Positions 21,923 through 32,654 of a stretch of DNA of 64,000 bases are shown here, in pieces. Location of the stretch: the NCBI RefSeq assembly GCF_001619985.1, contig NW_017264203.1:558001-622000 (forward strand), written 5' to 3'. The notes under the pieces are model-generated. The model was given only the letters and a program-made list of their open reading frames with translations. It was not told the origin of the DNA and did no database searches. The DNA comes from Xylona heveae TC161. Taxonomy: Eukaryota; Ascomycota; Xylonomycetes; Xylonales; Xylonaceae. A program made the position numbers and the translations under genes. Every line of letters begins with the position of its first letter. Position 1 is the first letter of the stretch.

Positions 21923-23296
21923 TTAAAAGTCCATGCCCATGATGAAACTGTCACGGATAGTCTTGTCAGCATAATAATTCAAGGGGATATATCAATGGTG
22001 GACTGACCTTTCAAGGATGCGCATAAACTTTGCAACGAATGCTTCGAGGTGGAAGATTGCTTTCTATACATCCAAAATCTGTTAGGAAAGCGGGTTCTAA
22101 AAAGGCAGAATCTGTTAAGTTGGGCGGAACTTACGCTTCCGATGCGAAGACGGTGCTCGTAAAATGCTGACCACCGTATCACTTCTGCTTTGAGGGCGTC
22201 GTCAATCTTTGGTATCAGTTTGAAGGTCAAAGTCTAGGAGACGTCAGTATATTTGCATGGCTTCCGATGCAGTTTCGGTCTCAATTAATTTGCGTACCTT
22301 CAATATTGTTGTTGCAGGAATACAATGTGTTAGCAAATCGTAGAGCTTAGCCCGGACCTGTAATATCCTCGCAGGCGTGTGCTCAGCCATGATCTCGTCC
22401 GCTACTTGTTCAATCAATGCCTCCCAGTCTGGCGGTGGGATGGGCGTCTTGTCCGTTACTTTCTCACTGTAGATCTATCAGCTTTGCGTTATACTCCACA
22501 GCTGTATCGCTCTGTGTCACCCACTTTTGCGCATGGATCGCCTCGAACATCAATAGTGCTTTTCGAAGGTTCCTACCACTCTCGATAGCTATCCGCCTAT
22601 TAAGGCCTTCTACCTCCTCCCAGTTCTCCTTAGTGCCAACCCTTTTCAGGACTTGACAGATATCATCGTGACTAGGAGCCGCGACCCGGACGAGCAATGT
22701 TCTGGATCGAATAGGCGCGATAATATTCGCGGTCGAATTGGCGAGCAATATCAACCGAAGATTCGGGCTGTACTTTTCCATCGTTCTTCGCAGCGCCGCT
22801 TGCGCATCGCGCGTTAAATGGTCCGCTTCATTGATGACCACGACCTTGAATCTTTGGCGTGCGGAAAGGTCAACTTGCTGTGTCTGCGCAACTTCCTTGA
22901 GCAAGTCTTGTACGACCACTCGATCGTAATTGCCAACGTCGGATGGCGTGATTTCCAAGTGATAGTTGGAGGAGACAATGTTGAATTCTAGTTTACGATT
23001 ACTTGTTGTTTGAAAGACGCGTGCGTCGATTTTGATCTTCTCCACACCGGGACCGTAGAGTTCTTTGAGAGTTGCAACAATTCGTGTCTTTTTGCCGGCG
23101 CCAGATGGCCCATAGACCAGGAGGTGAGGAAAGTCTCCGCTTTGCGCCTGGAAACGGAAATCTACAGTAAGTAAAACAGGCGTTTGGCGTTTTCACGAAG
23201 GATGCTTACAAGAGACTTGAGACGAGCTGAGAGCTCTGTATGATAGCTCAGAGCTTCCAAGGATCGAGGGCGATGTTTATCCACCAATAGAGCCAT
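21923..23296 (-). CDS. RFC5: Replication factor C small subunit (yeast Rfc5, human RFC3)
   Basis: Six exons on the minus strand (23210-23296, 22525-23147, 22298-22466, 22135-22233, 22008-22063, 21923-21947) give 352 residues, matching yeast Rfc5 (354) and human RFC3 (356). It is part of the clamp loader and of the Rad24, Ctf18 and Elg1 variants. Seen: the start MALLVDKHRPRSLEALS, Walker A GPSGAGKKT at 42-50, the Rfc5-specific block FNIVSSNYHLEITPSDVGNY, Walker B-like VVVINEADHL and the SRC-position motif PIRSRTLLV with Thr in place of the usual Cys. NEAD in place of DEAD is normal for this ATPase-weak subunit. The last exon, 25 bases, encodes FIMGMDF; it is inferred from splice signals and is the least certain part. 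MCB-like motifs lie just upstream. Confidence 0.94.
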
Positions 23297-23895
23297 TGTG
23301 TATGTCTATTTGCTGATATTAAACTTGACAGTCGTGGTAATTGAATTTCTGCATGAGTGATGGTCGCGAGACGCGTTTTCGCGTAGAGTGGTTGCGTTCG
23401 CGTCACCAATCCAGTACGGGAACATGTGATTGACGTCCACAGGTCATAGCCATTGCAATCACAACAATTCTGACATTGAAATATCTCTTAGAATGCCATG
23501 GTTTGGTTAGTTTTCTACAAAATAAATTCGAAGACCAAATACGAATATTTTGTTCGCTCTCACGTGGTCACTCTAAGCTGATATTTTAAAAGTTCCGCTG
23601 CGAACATGCGACGATCTGATGATTTAATTACCCAAAAACATGTTGGCGCAATTGCAGTTCCAAAAATGTCACTCCCCCATGGGTTGGGTCTATGCACATG
23701 AAGTAGGCGGAACATTGACATGAATCTGAATGGGACCAGAGCAAATACAATTGGTTTTCCGTATGAGCCGAGTCAAAAAGTCCTTTATACAAATGTTCTA
23801 TATATATACAGATACTTTTTCTAGGCGCCAGAAAAGATGCAAGTTGGGAATATTACATGGATAGTACAGAGCGCGAAATCAAAAAAGAGATGCGG
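23297..23895. other. Intergenic, RFC5 promoter and COX11 3' side
   Basis: About 600 bases. The RFC5-proximal part holds ACGCG motifs (listed separately); the rest is AT-rich with nothing recognised. Confidence 0.5.
23371..23384. promoter_or_regulatory. MCB-like cluster upstream of RFC5
   Basis: ACGCGT (23371-23376) followed by TTTCGCGT, giving a second ACGCG core on the other strand (23380-23384). It lies 75-88 bases upstream of the RFC5 ATG, a typical MBF/E2F-like placement. Confidence 0.55.
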
Positions 23896-24860
23896 TTATG
23901 ATGGTGCGCCAGGTATGGGCGATAGCACGCCGTGGTCGTCGTATTTCGCTTCTGGAGGCAGTGTTAGCGGCAGGACTGGATGCAAGCTGGGAAAACTTCA
24001 AAGAAGAACATACTAAAGAATGTGTATGAGAGGGTAATAGTATCAATGCCCTTCATGTTGGGGTCTTTGACAAATTCGGGGTCGATGAAGAAAAAGACAG
24101 GCATATCCACCGTTTCGCCCGCATTTAGTCGTTGCTCCTCGAAGCAGAAACATTGAATCTTGCTGAAATACGGTGCCACTTGTCCCGGGGTGACGCTGTA
24201 AGTAGCCACACCAATAATATCATCTTCGCTTTTGTTGGTGGCCGTATAGAATGCCAGCGCGGTCTCTCCAGGCAACACTCGCACTTCACGCTGTTGTGGC
24301 GTGAATTTCCATGGAAGAACATCTGACACTGAACCGTTGAAAGTAATTCTTAGGCGACGAGAAGAGGTAACAGGTGTGAGTCGCTCGGCAGCATCTTCCG
24401 TCGAGTGTGTAGTGGACTTAATGGGTTGACCACCCCAGCCTGTTTGTTGACAGATCTAGAGGAATAATTAGCAATTAAGTCAGAGCCATTGATAGAAAAA
24501 TTCGGGAACGAAGTGAATCAGACCGTTTTGTATAGAGGAACGGAACCATAAGAAAGGGCGACGGTTCCGAGGATGACACTCAGCGTATAATACCTGTCAC
24601 TTGTCAATAATCACATCATGTTGGTACCGCCATAGGCCTAATTACATGATAGTAGCATTTCTCTTTGCGTAAACAGCTCTCGAATGCTCCATCGTGGGAG
24701 CGACATTTTGTCGTGGTTTGGACGAATTCGCAATGTTACGGCGAAAAGCAGGGCGGAAAGATTGCGAAAGAAAGCTTCCCTTAGCAAGTCGACATGATGT
24801 GCATACTGGAGACTTGGCCGAGAAGAAGCTCCGAGACAGCAGGCTCGCAGCTCGATCCAT
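23896..24860 (-). CDS. COX11: Cytochrome c oxidase copper-delivery protein Cox11
   Basis: Four exons on the minus strand (24646-24860, 24524-24593, 24014-24455, 23896-23951) give 260 residues. Cox11 is anchored in the inner mitochondrial membrane and inserts copper into the CuB site of Cox1. Seen: a Ser/Arg-rich presequence (MDRAASLLSRSFFSAK), one membrane segment near 73-94 (YYTLSVILGTVALSYGSVPLYK), ICQQTGWGG directly after it, and the copper motif CFCFEEQ near residue 195, followed by MPVFFFIDPEF. The last exon encodes KAKYDDHGVLSPIPGAPS. Introns are 52-68 bases. The copper Cys pair is intact. An 82-residue gene ends only 75 bases upstream. Confidence 0.95.
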
Positions 24861-24935
24861 AATTATGTGGATGCCTTGTTGGATGGACGGAGATCTCAGA
24901 CTCGTCGCTGTATGAGAAGCATCGGAGTTGTCGCC

Positions 24936-25184
24936 CTACGATTCTCCGGCGGTTTCCTGACTAGCCGAATCGAGCGATCTGCGGACAACCTTATAGAACT
25001 CCTCCACCACCGACATGGTCAAAACATTACTTCGTGACACCTCAATGAAGCCCCGTGTGGCTTCGGACAACATGTGCAGCAATATGTGCGCTGCAAGAGA
25101 AGTTTGTGCTTCAGTCATGTCTCCTTGCATATTGCAAACGGTCCGTACAGCATGTCCTTTGAAGAGTTGGACAGTTGCCGACAT
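24936..25184 (-). CDS. Small helical protein, 82 residues, possible histone-fold
   Basis: A single open frame from ATG 25182-25184. I do not recognise it by sequence. The pattern is a short helix (VQLFKGHAVRTVCNMQ), a loop, a long amphipathic helix of about 27 residues (SLAAHILLHMLSEATRGFIE...), a short link (VLTM) and a third helix (SVVEEFYKVVRRSLDS). That arrangement resembles a histone fold such as the small centromere or DNA-repair proteins CENP-W and CENP-X/Mhf2, which are also about 80 residues. This is inference from pattern only. The stop lies 75 bases before the COX11 ATG on the same strand, so the two transcripts probably overlap or share sequence. Confidence 0.55.
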   Translation of the reverse strand: MSATVQLFKGHAVRTVCNMQGDMTEAQTSLAAHILLHMLSEATRGFIEVSRSNVLTMSVVEEFYKVVRRSLDSASQETAGES

Positions 25185-25554
25185 TTATCTATTCGTACCA
25201 TACATTTTGGCTTGGATTTGATCGGCTCTCTACGGAAATGGTGATGACGTAAAATTACTCGGATTTTTGCCATTGCCAAATGACAGAGATGTCACCCCGC
25301 TTCGACGTGATTATTTAATTGATTTTTGGATAATTTTACAGGACGAATCCGCCATCCACTACCGTCGCATCGATGATCGTGATGATGTGAGATCGACGTG
25401 ATCTATAATTGATATCTTAAAGACGAGCACACGAAGATCCTTGATCACCCAAGATTGTGGGTAATCTCCTTCAGCTCGATGATTCTCGATTTCCATGATC
25501 CCTGAGCGAGTACTCCTACCTAATTGGAGCGAATCATCTTCACTGTGGGATCAG
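25185..25554. other. Intergenic
   Basis: Promoter of the 82-residue gene and 3' side of the TMEM135-like gene. Several GATC/GATG-rich stretches and a TGACGTAA (25242-25249), which resembles a CRE/bZIP site; no gene. Confidence 0.45.
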
Positions 25555-27345
25555 CTAATGTGGTGTAACCATGCGTCTGGGCTGGGAGCTGAGCAGCTTT
25601 TTTAACAAATTTCCCAAGACTCCCCGCACCCTTTCTGGCTTCTCTTGTACGCACGTAAAGACTACGGCTGTGCTGAGGGCGAAAGCCAAGGTCTCGCGCC
25701 ATTGATACTAGACACAAATAAGCTGTGGGTCATTAATCCAAGTAAAGGATGAGATATACCTTTCGATCATAACGTCGGGGGAACAGAGTCCCCAAAGCGC
25801 GCGGAGCTACGAAGAAGGCAATCTCTTGCCGCCTCCGTTGGGCCTCAATCAGAATACTCCACCCACATAGGATGCATCCGGCTCGTACACACAACCCAGA
25901 GTCCCAAGCCAATGGGCTAATAGTGTTGTGACTAAACACCTTGGGACCAAGACGGGTTCTCGCCAAGCATACTGAATAATAGAAGATGGCAACGAAAGCA
26001 CCAAGGAAAGTAGACGAACGGACTGCATCTCGCAAGGCTCTTCGGAGAGTCCGTAGAGATGGCGTGGACCTTGCCCGGACAAGCAAGTTGAGTGGCAGAT
26101 ATGTTGCCAAGGCAAATTTGAATGCTCTACCAAATCTCACCAGACTATGCTTCTCACAGCTTGGACCCGTGCCCATATGAACCATTTCGCAAGGGATGGG
26201 AATCGACTTGGCCGGATCTCCCCATTCCAGGGGCCACCCATAATCCTTACACATGCTCTGCAGTAAGGCTGCATGTCCGGTATCCCGTCCGTACGTGAAT
26301 GACCCATATCGGGCTTCTCGTAAAGCAGATATAAGCCGTGGATCAATTTGGGCCGCCTCGCTGATCCATTGGTTGTAGGACTTGGGGAGCCGATGTGGCT
26401 GATAAAACCATGTCCACATAATAGTACCAGAACTGAGAGCAAAGATACCGGCGTCAATGCTGCTTCCGATGAAGTCAAGAAGGCGCTCCCGCTTGCGTGT
26501 CATTTTCTTTGAACGAAATCGACTCCAAATTTCTCCAACGATGACATCGGCAGCTCTTGTGATAGCGAATAGTGTTAAATCAATAGTCTTTCCATCTTCG
26601 GGCACGAGGGACCTCGGCTGATTGTTGCTCTTCTCGACATTCTTGATATTCGTTGATGAGCAGTGCATTTCATTCGACGCAACGTTCTGCCGGCTCGCAG
26701 ACAATGATCTGCTGGAGTTTAAGAGATGAATGCCCAACCAAGAAGCTATAAAGGCCGCCACAAAACGGGCTAATCGAGCAATGGTTACGATCGATAAGCG
26801 TCTATTTTGACTCTGTGCAATGGAGTTCAATTGGGCGAGCCAACGATAGATTGGTATTTGAAAACTCGTCGAGCCCCCAATTACAATCCCGCAAAACGCA
26901 GGAAAGCGGTTCGGGCCCAGCGCTGCAATCAAAATTTGATATGCCTACGGAATCCCATCAGCTTGTTGTTGTCACCAAAAATCTATAAGAGCGGCAAGAC
27001 TTCAAGCTAAATGATCATCTAGAAGGGAGAGTCAAGGCATTGGAATACAAGGTCCATATCCAAATTTGATTAATTAATCGACTCACTTTTGAAAAAGCGA
27101 CAGATTTGTCTTGTTTCCCGCGAATCTGGGCAACTGCCAGTTTAGACAACTTTGGGCTGACATTAGAGACATAACCCAGAGCATACGCTGAAGAGAACCT
27201 TTGGTAAGAAAAATGAAGATTCAGTAGTTAGCAAGACATTTGAGGAACTTGATGTATCGTGATGAAGAAAATTGCGTCACACGTACCGGATGAGAGACTG
27301 CTGGAATGTCATGGCTGACGGCCAATCAACCAATTGTAAAGCCAT
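25555..27345 (-). CDS. TMEM135-like multi-pass membrane protein
   Basis: Four exons on the minus strand (27287-27345, 27087-27198, 25760-26944, 25555-25707) give 502 residues. Animal TMEM135 acts at mitochondria and peroxisomes in organelle dynamics and lipid metabolism; the fungal relatives are uncharacterised. Seen: SGTIMWTWFYQPHRLPKSYNQWI, CEMVHMGTGPSCEKHSL, RFGRAFKFALATYLPLNLL, FLGAFVAIFYYSVCLARTRLG and, after the last intron, YQWRETLAFALSTAVVF, the pattern I know from the fungal family. Several hydrophobic segments are spread along the chain. The third intron join (AAA|GCATATC, 142 bases) is the weakest. A poorly conserved Ser/Asn-rich loop lies after residue 120. Localisation is inferred from the animal family. 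Confidence 0.8.
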
Positions 27346-28658
27346 GAATGAAGAATTTCGCCAGATGATCTGACTTCTCACAGATGAAATTTGGGCTAGA
27401 TGATAATTTATGCAATGGTATGCCCCAAGTCGCCTCACTTGAGCTCGAGCAATCGACGGCTACAATCGAAGACAAGATAGATCTCAACTGAGACGCACTG
27501 AAAGGATTAATAGAAGGAAAACATATTTCTAGATTCTTCGCGTGAGCAAGCCCAAAACTTTTTTTCCTAAATCACCGGGATATAAAGACTCACAATACAG
27601 GAAGAGGGATAGGGATAAAAACAGACACAGCATGACAAATGGGTTCTTTAATTGACAACTCCCAAAGTAATGAAAAAAGTTTATACAGGAAAAAAATTCA
27701 GCAGAATGTATTATAACAGCATATCGATTTAAAAGCACGTGCAGAAAAACAAATTGATGCCACTTTTGTCAGAGTAGACTGTTCCGGTAGGATAGGAGAT
27801 TGGATTAAGACGAATGGGGAACTGCGATACGAGGTCGCAAAGAATAGATTATACCAAAATACAACGAATGAAAATAATGTGGATAGCGCGGCAGAAATCA
27901 AACGCGCCGCAATGTCCTCAAGATGGGGAATGTGATCTCGTTTGATAGTCGAGGTTTGTTGTCGTTGAGGGAGTAGAAGGAACAGACTGCCTGACTGAAG
28001 CCCTTTGTGACGTCTCTGGTCCGTCCATCCGAATCTAGCTAGCCTGGAATGCCTCGCTTCATAAGCAATGAGCTGAGGGATCGCAAGTATAACTACGGAT
28101 TCTAAGGCGATAAATACGCGATAAAGATAAGTACTCAGTACCTTATCTGCAAACCATCCTAGAGATGCAGGTAAACTGGGGAACTCGCAGGACTCTTGAC
28201 TCTCGTCTGCATTCGCATGTGATCGGTGGGGAGTAGCTTGCACAGTGTTAATGTGCACACCAAACGCAAGTCTTCGCCAATAACACTTGGATGGTAGTCA
28301 AGATCTCATCATGTCTCTAGAGAAACGCTTCATTTAGAGACTTAGACCCTTCGATATCTCGAACGCAATCGAAAACTCTAGTTGTACAACCAAATAATAT
28401 ATCAGGGGACTGTCAGCCTCACGACACCGTGAAAGCCTTCTGCGTTGAGTGGTGGATCCTCTTCGCTGGACGTGTGTCTCTCGGAGCCGCTCATACAGCG
28501 GCTCCTACCCGCCAAGGCATTCTTATATTCTCCTCTTGTCCTTACTCTCGAGCGGAGAATCCAGCCAAGACCGTCTCTGAACTTGCAGGAGCGAAGACAA
28601 TGAACAGTCAGCAACCTGTGCAAGCATCCTGCGTCACAGTTCGATCTCTGCCATAACC
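27346..28658. other. Divergent intergenic region, TMEM135-like to bHLH gene
   Basis: About 1.3 kb between two head-to-head genes. It contains one 186-codon open frame (listed separately, doubtful) and a GCACGTGC palindrome (27735-27742). Otherwise nothing recognised. Confidence 0.45.
27698..28258 (-). CDS. Doubtful 186-residue open frame with two hydrophobic segments
   Basis: ATG to stop, minus strand, no family recognised. Two hydrophobic stretches are visible (FIALESVVILAIPQLIAY and LISAALSTLFSFVVFWYNLFF). It lies in what would otherwise be a plain divergent promoter region. It could be a small membrane protein, an upstream transcribed leader, or chance; no splice-supported extension was found. 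Confidence 0.25.
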   Translation of the reverse strand: MHINTVQATPHRSHANADESQESCEFPSLPASLGWFADKVLSTYLYRVFIALESVVILAIPQLIAYEARHSRLARFGWTDQRRHKGLQSGSLFLLLPQRQQTSTIKRDHIPHLEDIAARLISAALSTLFSFVVFWYNLFFATSYRSSPFVLIQSPILPEQSTLTKVASICFSARAFKSICCYNTFC

Positions 28659-30189
28659 ATGGTGGCGAGCCCTTCAAAGCGCCGGAATACCGGCGCCTCT
28701 CAACAGCATCAGTCAAATCAAGCTACTTTCGATATGAATTCTACAAAATCTCCCCCGGCGCAATTGCCTTTCGGCTGTACGTTTGACGCGTCTACCACGG
28801 TGTTTGGTATCTTTATTGTATCACTCGAAGCTGATTATTCACACAGATGCATTTCAAGACTCTCATCAGATCCCTTATCCTTCACCTCCCGCACCTGCGC
28901 CAGGCCCTGCACTGCTCGATGACAGCGAGTCCCATATGTTGGATAGCTTTTTTGACACGCTTGGCTCGTCAGGTTTCGAGGGCAGTGACTTCTTTCTGGA
29001 GCGGCCATTTCTAGACAAGACCGGCGAGCCACTTAATTCTAGCTGGTTCAATGAGCTTCCTCCTACCTTTCACGGGACCACGACCTCTCTTCAACAACCT
29101 CTTGCAACGCCTGCTTATGCGAATAATGATCATTTGAACTTTCTGCAGGACAATTCTCATAATGATACCTCTGCTGATGTTCTCGCTGCTGCTTCTACTC
29201 TCTTTAATAACGGACAAGCAACGCAAACAGACGAATCATCCAATCAATCTCTCTTTCCTCCGCACGCTGTGGACGCCATCTTTCGAGGTGCTCGCGAGGA
29301 CTTTTCTTCGTCGAGAAGGGCTTCTGTTCCAGTGTACCAAAAGGACTCTACTGGCTCCATGCCAAAATATTCGCCAGTTCCTCGCCAGTCACAGAATTTA
29401 CCTCCTGGAATTCCCCAGACTCGACATGGCAGCATCTCATATAATCGCAATCATGCTGGTCCCTCTTCGTCTTCTCTTTACAATGCTCACATGACAAAGA
29501 CTGGTGAACTCCGTTGGGGCTCCGATGTTAGCTTCCTGGCGCATGGTTACGTTGCTCCACCAAATCAAGAAACAGAAGAGGAAGTAACAAAGGATTTGAT
29601 GCACAAAATGGAATGCTTAGAGCCTCAAATGAGCGCCAATAGTACTGCGCCGCCAAGTCCCTCGCTTCAAAGGCAAAAGACGAAACAGGAAGATAATTTT
29701 ACCGCCAAAACGAGACCGAAACCTAGCCAGGAAGCTGGCGTGGATGTCGAAGAGGGGCCGAAAGCGAAGAAGCGGAGGAAGAGCAAAGCGAAAATCGAAG
29801 ACAGAGGTGATCAAGAGTCAGTCACTGTCGCAAAATCAAAGAAGGGGAAATCGGTCGCAAACGAAAGTCGCGTCCAAAATCCTAAACCGCCAGCTATGTC
29901 GGCTTCACCAGAGCGGCGCGAATCGCCGACCAACGGGCAGAAGCAACCCCGTGAGAACCTCAGCGAGGAACAAAAGCGCTCCAACCATATCCTTTCCGAG
30001 CAGAAGCGACGAAATCTAATCAAGCAAGGATTTGAGGATCTCTGCGAGCTGGTCCCTGAACTAAACGGAGGCGGGTTCAGCAAAAGTGCGATGCTCGTGC
30101 AAGCTGCTGACTGGCTTGAAAACATGCTCAAAGGAAATGAGATGCTCAAGTCACAGCTGACTGCACTTGAAGGAAGAGCTAGAAGATGA
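28659..30189 (+). CDS. bHLH transcription factor, CACGTG-binding class
   Basis: Two exons (28659-28776, 28847-30189) give 486 residues; the 70-base intron joins GGC T|AT. The first 400 residues are Ser/Pro/Gln-rich and disordered, with a nuclear-localisation-like basic patch (KAKKRRKSKAK). The bHLH domain spans about 412-475: basic region RSNHILSEQKRRN, helix 1 IKQGFEDLCELVPEL, loop with Gly-Gly-Gly, helix 2 SKSAMLVQAADWLENML. The residues His420, Glu424 and Arg428 fit the H-x3-E-x3-R rule of class B factors that bind CACGTG. It resembles the Ino4-like and related fungal bHLH proteins, but I cannot assign an orthologue. A few helix residues after the domain (GNEMLKSQLTALE) could extend dimerisation. 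Confidence 0.88.
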
Positions 30190-30803
30190 ACCTGAGAGAG
30201 CGTCTGCCGCTTTCTCCCTTTTGGTTTTCAATAATGTCGTCTCTCATTGTCTTCAAAGAATGTCGCACTTGGCTTGGAGTTTCGGATTTGCTAGCATTAT
30301 CTTGGATTGGGTTACCAAGGTGGCGTCGTTTGTGTCGAAGATGGTTTGTATATTTATATCACCTCTAGTCATCAGTTTGGGCCGCGTATATCTTGGTATG
30401 ATTCGTTGCGTAACCTCCGTATGAGGGGAAATCTTTTGCCTTCCTTTCTATATAACAGGGTGCAAGGGTACCAAAACAGATCTGCATCCCTTTATTAGTA
30501 TTGTAATACAAGAAGATATCAAAATCTTGCTTTATATATTATAACAATACAATTACTTTTGCATCAAATCAGAATGTTCCCGACAAAAAAAAGTCTGGCA
30601 AAGTGGCAGTGTCATATGGTAAGAGCTGTGGTTCTTTTTTCGCTGGTGAGACCTGTGAGCAGCGTCGGCGGAGCAATCGCCGAGGTTCCAAACGCGAACG
30701 CGACAACAAACACCAATCCCTACAAGGGACGTCATACAAGCAACAATGATTTGTGGCCAGATCCTGATAGTGAAACTGTTCTAATTTATATCAACCCATT
30801 ACT
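30190..30803. other. Intergenic, CENP-Q promoter
   Basis: 3' region of the bHLH gene, AT-rich, then the CENP-Q promoter with a tandem ACGCG motif (listed separately). No other gene seen. Confidence 0.5.
30691..30703. promoter_or_regulatory. Tandem MCB-like motif upstream of CENP-Q
   Basis: AACGCGAACGCGA holds two ACGCG cores six bases apart, about 100-110 bases upstream of the CENP-Q ATG. This resembles MBF/E2F sites of G1/S genes. Confidence 0.5.
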
Positions 30804-32128
30804 ATGGTGAGCGAGATTAAAAATTTGTGAACCCGATGAAATGCTGATCATTGTAGCCGGTCAAGAAGCCGGTGCCGCGCTCACAGGCCAAAGGACCTAG
30901 TCAAAGAGCAAAGGCACACAGATCGACGAAAGGCCCAAAGGCAAAGCAATCGAGAAAATCTGCCACTACTGCGCCTGAGCACTCTCAGCCGGGCTCTTCG
31001 ACTCTGAAGCGGAAACGAAGGGGGCCACCATCTCATTCGAGCAATAGAGACCAAGGTGGGTAGATGTCTCAAGGACTTGCTGGAAGGCTTCTGATTCCTC
31101 GGATACGCTGACACTCATTTAGATGATTCTTCGATACAAAATTATACTACCCTAAAGCCACGCATTCAACGGATACCAAAAGAAACTGTTACATCGAAAT
31201 GGGAACCACTTTCGGAGATTGCACAGGCGCGGGTTCGAGACCTGTTCTTCGACGTCGAACGACCCGTGATTGCGCTCTATCGACAGGAGAAACGGAGAGG
31301 AGAAGCTCAACATGCTGTCAATGCGGTGGTCCGAAGACTGCAGCAACGACTTCCGCGAATGCCATTTCCACCGCAAACAAAAGACTTGCATTTAGATTAT
31401 GAAGGTTTACTCAACAGCAATGTAAGAACGGCTCCCTTGGTCGGGGAATCATATCCGATAAGATTGCGGTTGGTGCTGATCAGGTGGATTTAGAATGCTA
31501 TGGAGAGCAAATTGACTCCCGCCGGTCATACTATTGCTCTACTCAAGGCTCAAATAGCGAAAGAAGATCAGGCATTAGCCTCGGAACGTCAGCAGCTGGC
31601 GCGACTGGAGGCAAATGCAGCGGCTGAAGACAGTCTACGAAAACGACGCGCGAGGACTGTATGTTTTCTGCTGGCTGTACTTTTCTGTATTTCCGAAGAT
31701 TTTGATATTAACATTTATGTGAAGATGCATCCTCTGCTCCAAACTCGTGCCGACGAGACAATTGCCAAGACTGGTCAAGATCGCAGCTTGTTTGACGACA
31801 ACACGTCTGCTGAAAGCGACACATTGACCAAACAGTTACTTAATGTTCGTATATTGGTTCTCCTCTTTTATTCTCAAAGAAATCAAATTTCATGCACTCA
31901 GATGTTGCTGACAATAGTCTAACCGTCAAATAGTCCGACTTGGATGATGACTTGAAGCCGCTCGTCGAGCAGCTATATGGGCACATGGAAAGCATCAAGT
32001 CCAACACCGCACAAGTGTCTGGCCTGAGCGATGCAATTGCACGTACTCGCGCTGCTGTCGGCCATGCATTGTATGCACGTCTAGGCGAAGCCGGGCGCCC
32101 TCCTCTTATGGACGGTCAATCACTTTGA
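30804..32128 (+). CDS. Inner-kinetochore protein CENP-Q (Fta7/Okp1 family)
   Basis: Six exons (30804-30806, 30857-31055, 31123-31421, 31494-31658, 31725-31844, 31934-32128) give 326 residues. CENP-Q belongs to the constitutive centromere-associated network (COMA-type complex with CENP-O/P/U). Seen: a basic N-terminus with Lys/Arg clusters, the conserved core TTLKPRIQRIPKETVTSKW, the segment RDLFFDVERPVIALYR, the fungal CENP-Q hallmark LQQRLPRMPFPP, then a coiled coil (LLKAQIAKEDQALASERQQ and following) and RKRRART-MHPLLQ. The first coding exon is only the ATG: a 50-base intron follows directly and the frame resumes with PVKKPVPRSQ. The donor of intron 5 (GTTCGT) is atypical. Symbol left empty because naming differs between species. 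Confidence 0.87.
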
Positions 32129-32654
32129 TCTTTTTTACGATATCTGGGCTTTTTTTCTGACTGGCGTTGGACTATGGAAACGACCGACTCATAAAGTCAT
32201 AGGGTCATGGACTCATGGACATGGGGCAAACAGGCAATATAGGCGTCATTGTGGGGGCGGGTCTCTTTTCTGTGACTTTACGTCTATTCAATCCTCTTCA
32301 TCTTCGTTCAATATTCTTCTTCGCGTTTTCTATTTCTATCACTGGCAGCTGGGAAATATGACTGACTATTTGATACATTCATTGCGTCTATGCAAGTGGT
32401 ATTATTGGGTCTAGATCTAAGCAAGCCACTCAAGAGGATTCAACAACGTCTTTCATTTAGTATTGTCTCTGAGGGGAGCTACAAGAGCAAAATAACATGC
32501 TGTAAGTTGTTCAGAAATGCAACACGAGCTCTAATAGCAGCAGAGTCGAGGCTAAAGATATGCAGTGTGGTGCAGAAAGCGTTGAGATAATGTCCATGAC
32601 AACCCTTTGAGTTGGACGTTACTTCTCCTTTTATAACCATCCTCCAATCTCCGA
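32129..32654. other. Spacer between convergent genes
   Basis: About 530 bases, 3' ends of CENP-Q and of the trypsin-fold gene. Contains a short CATGGACTCATGGAC-type imperfect repeat near 32195-32225. No gene. Confidence 0.5.
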
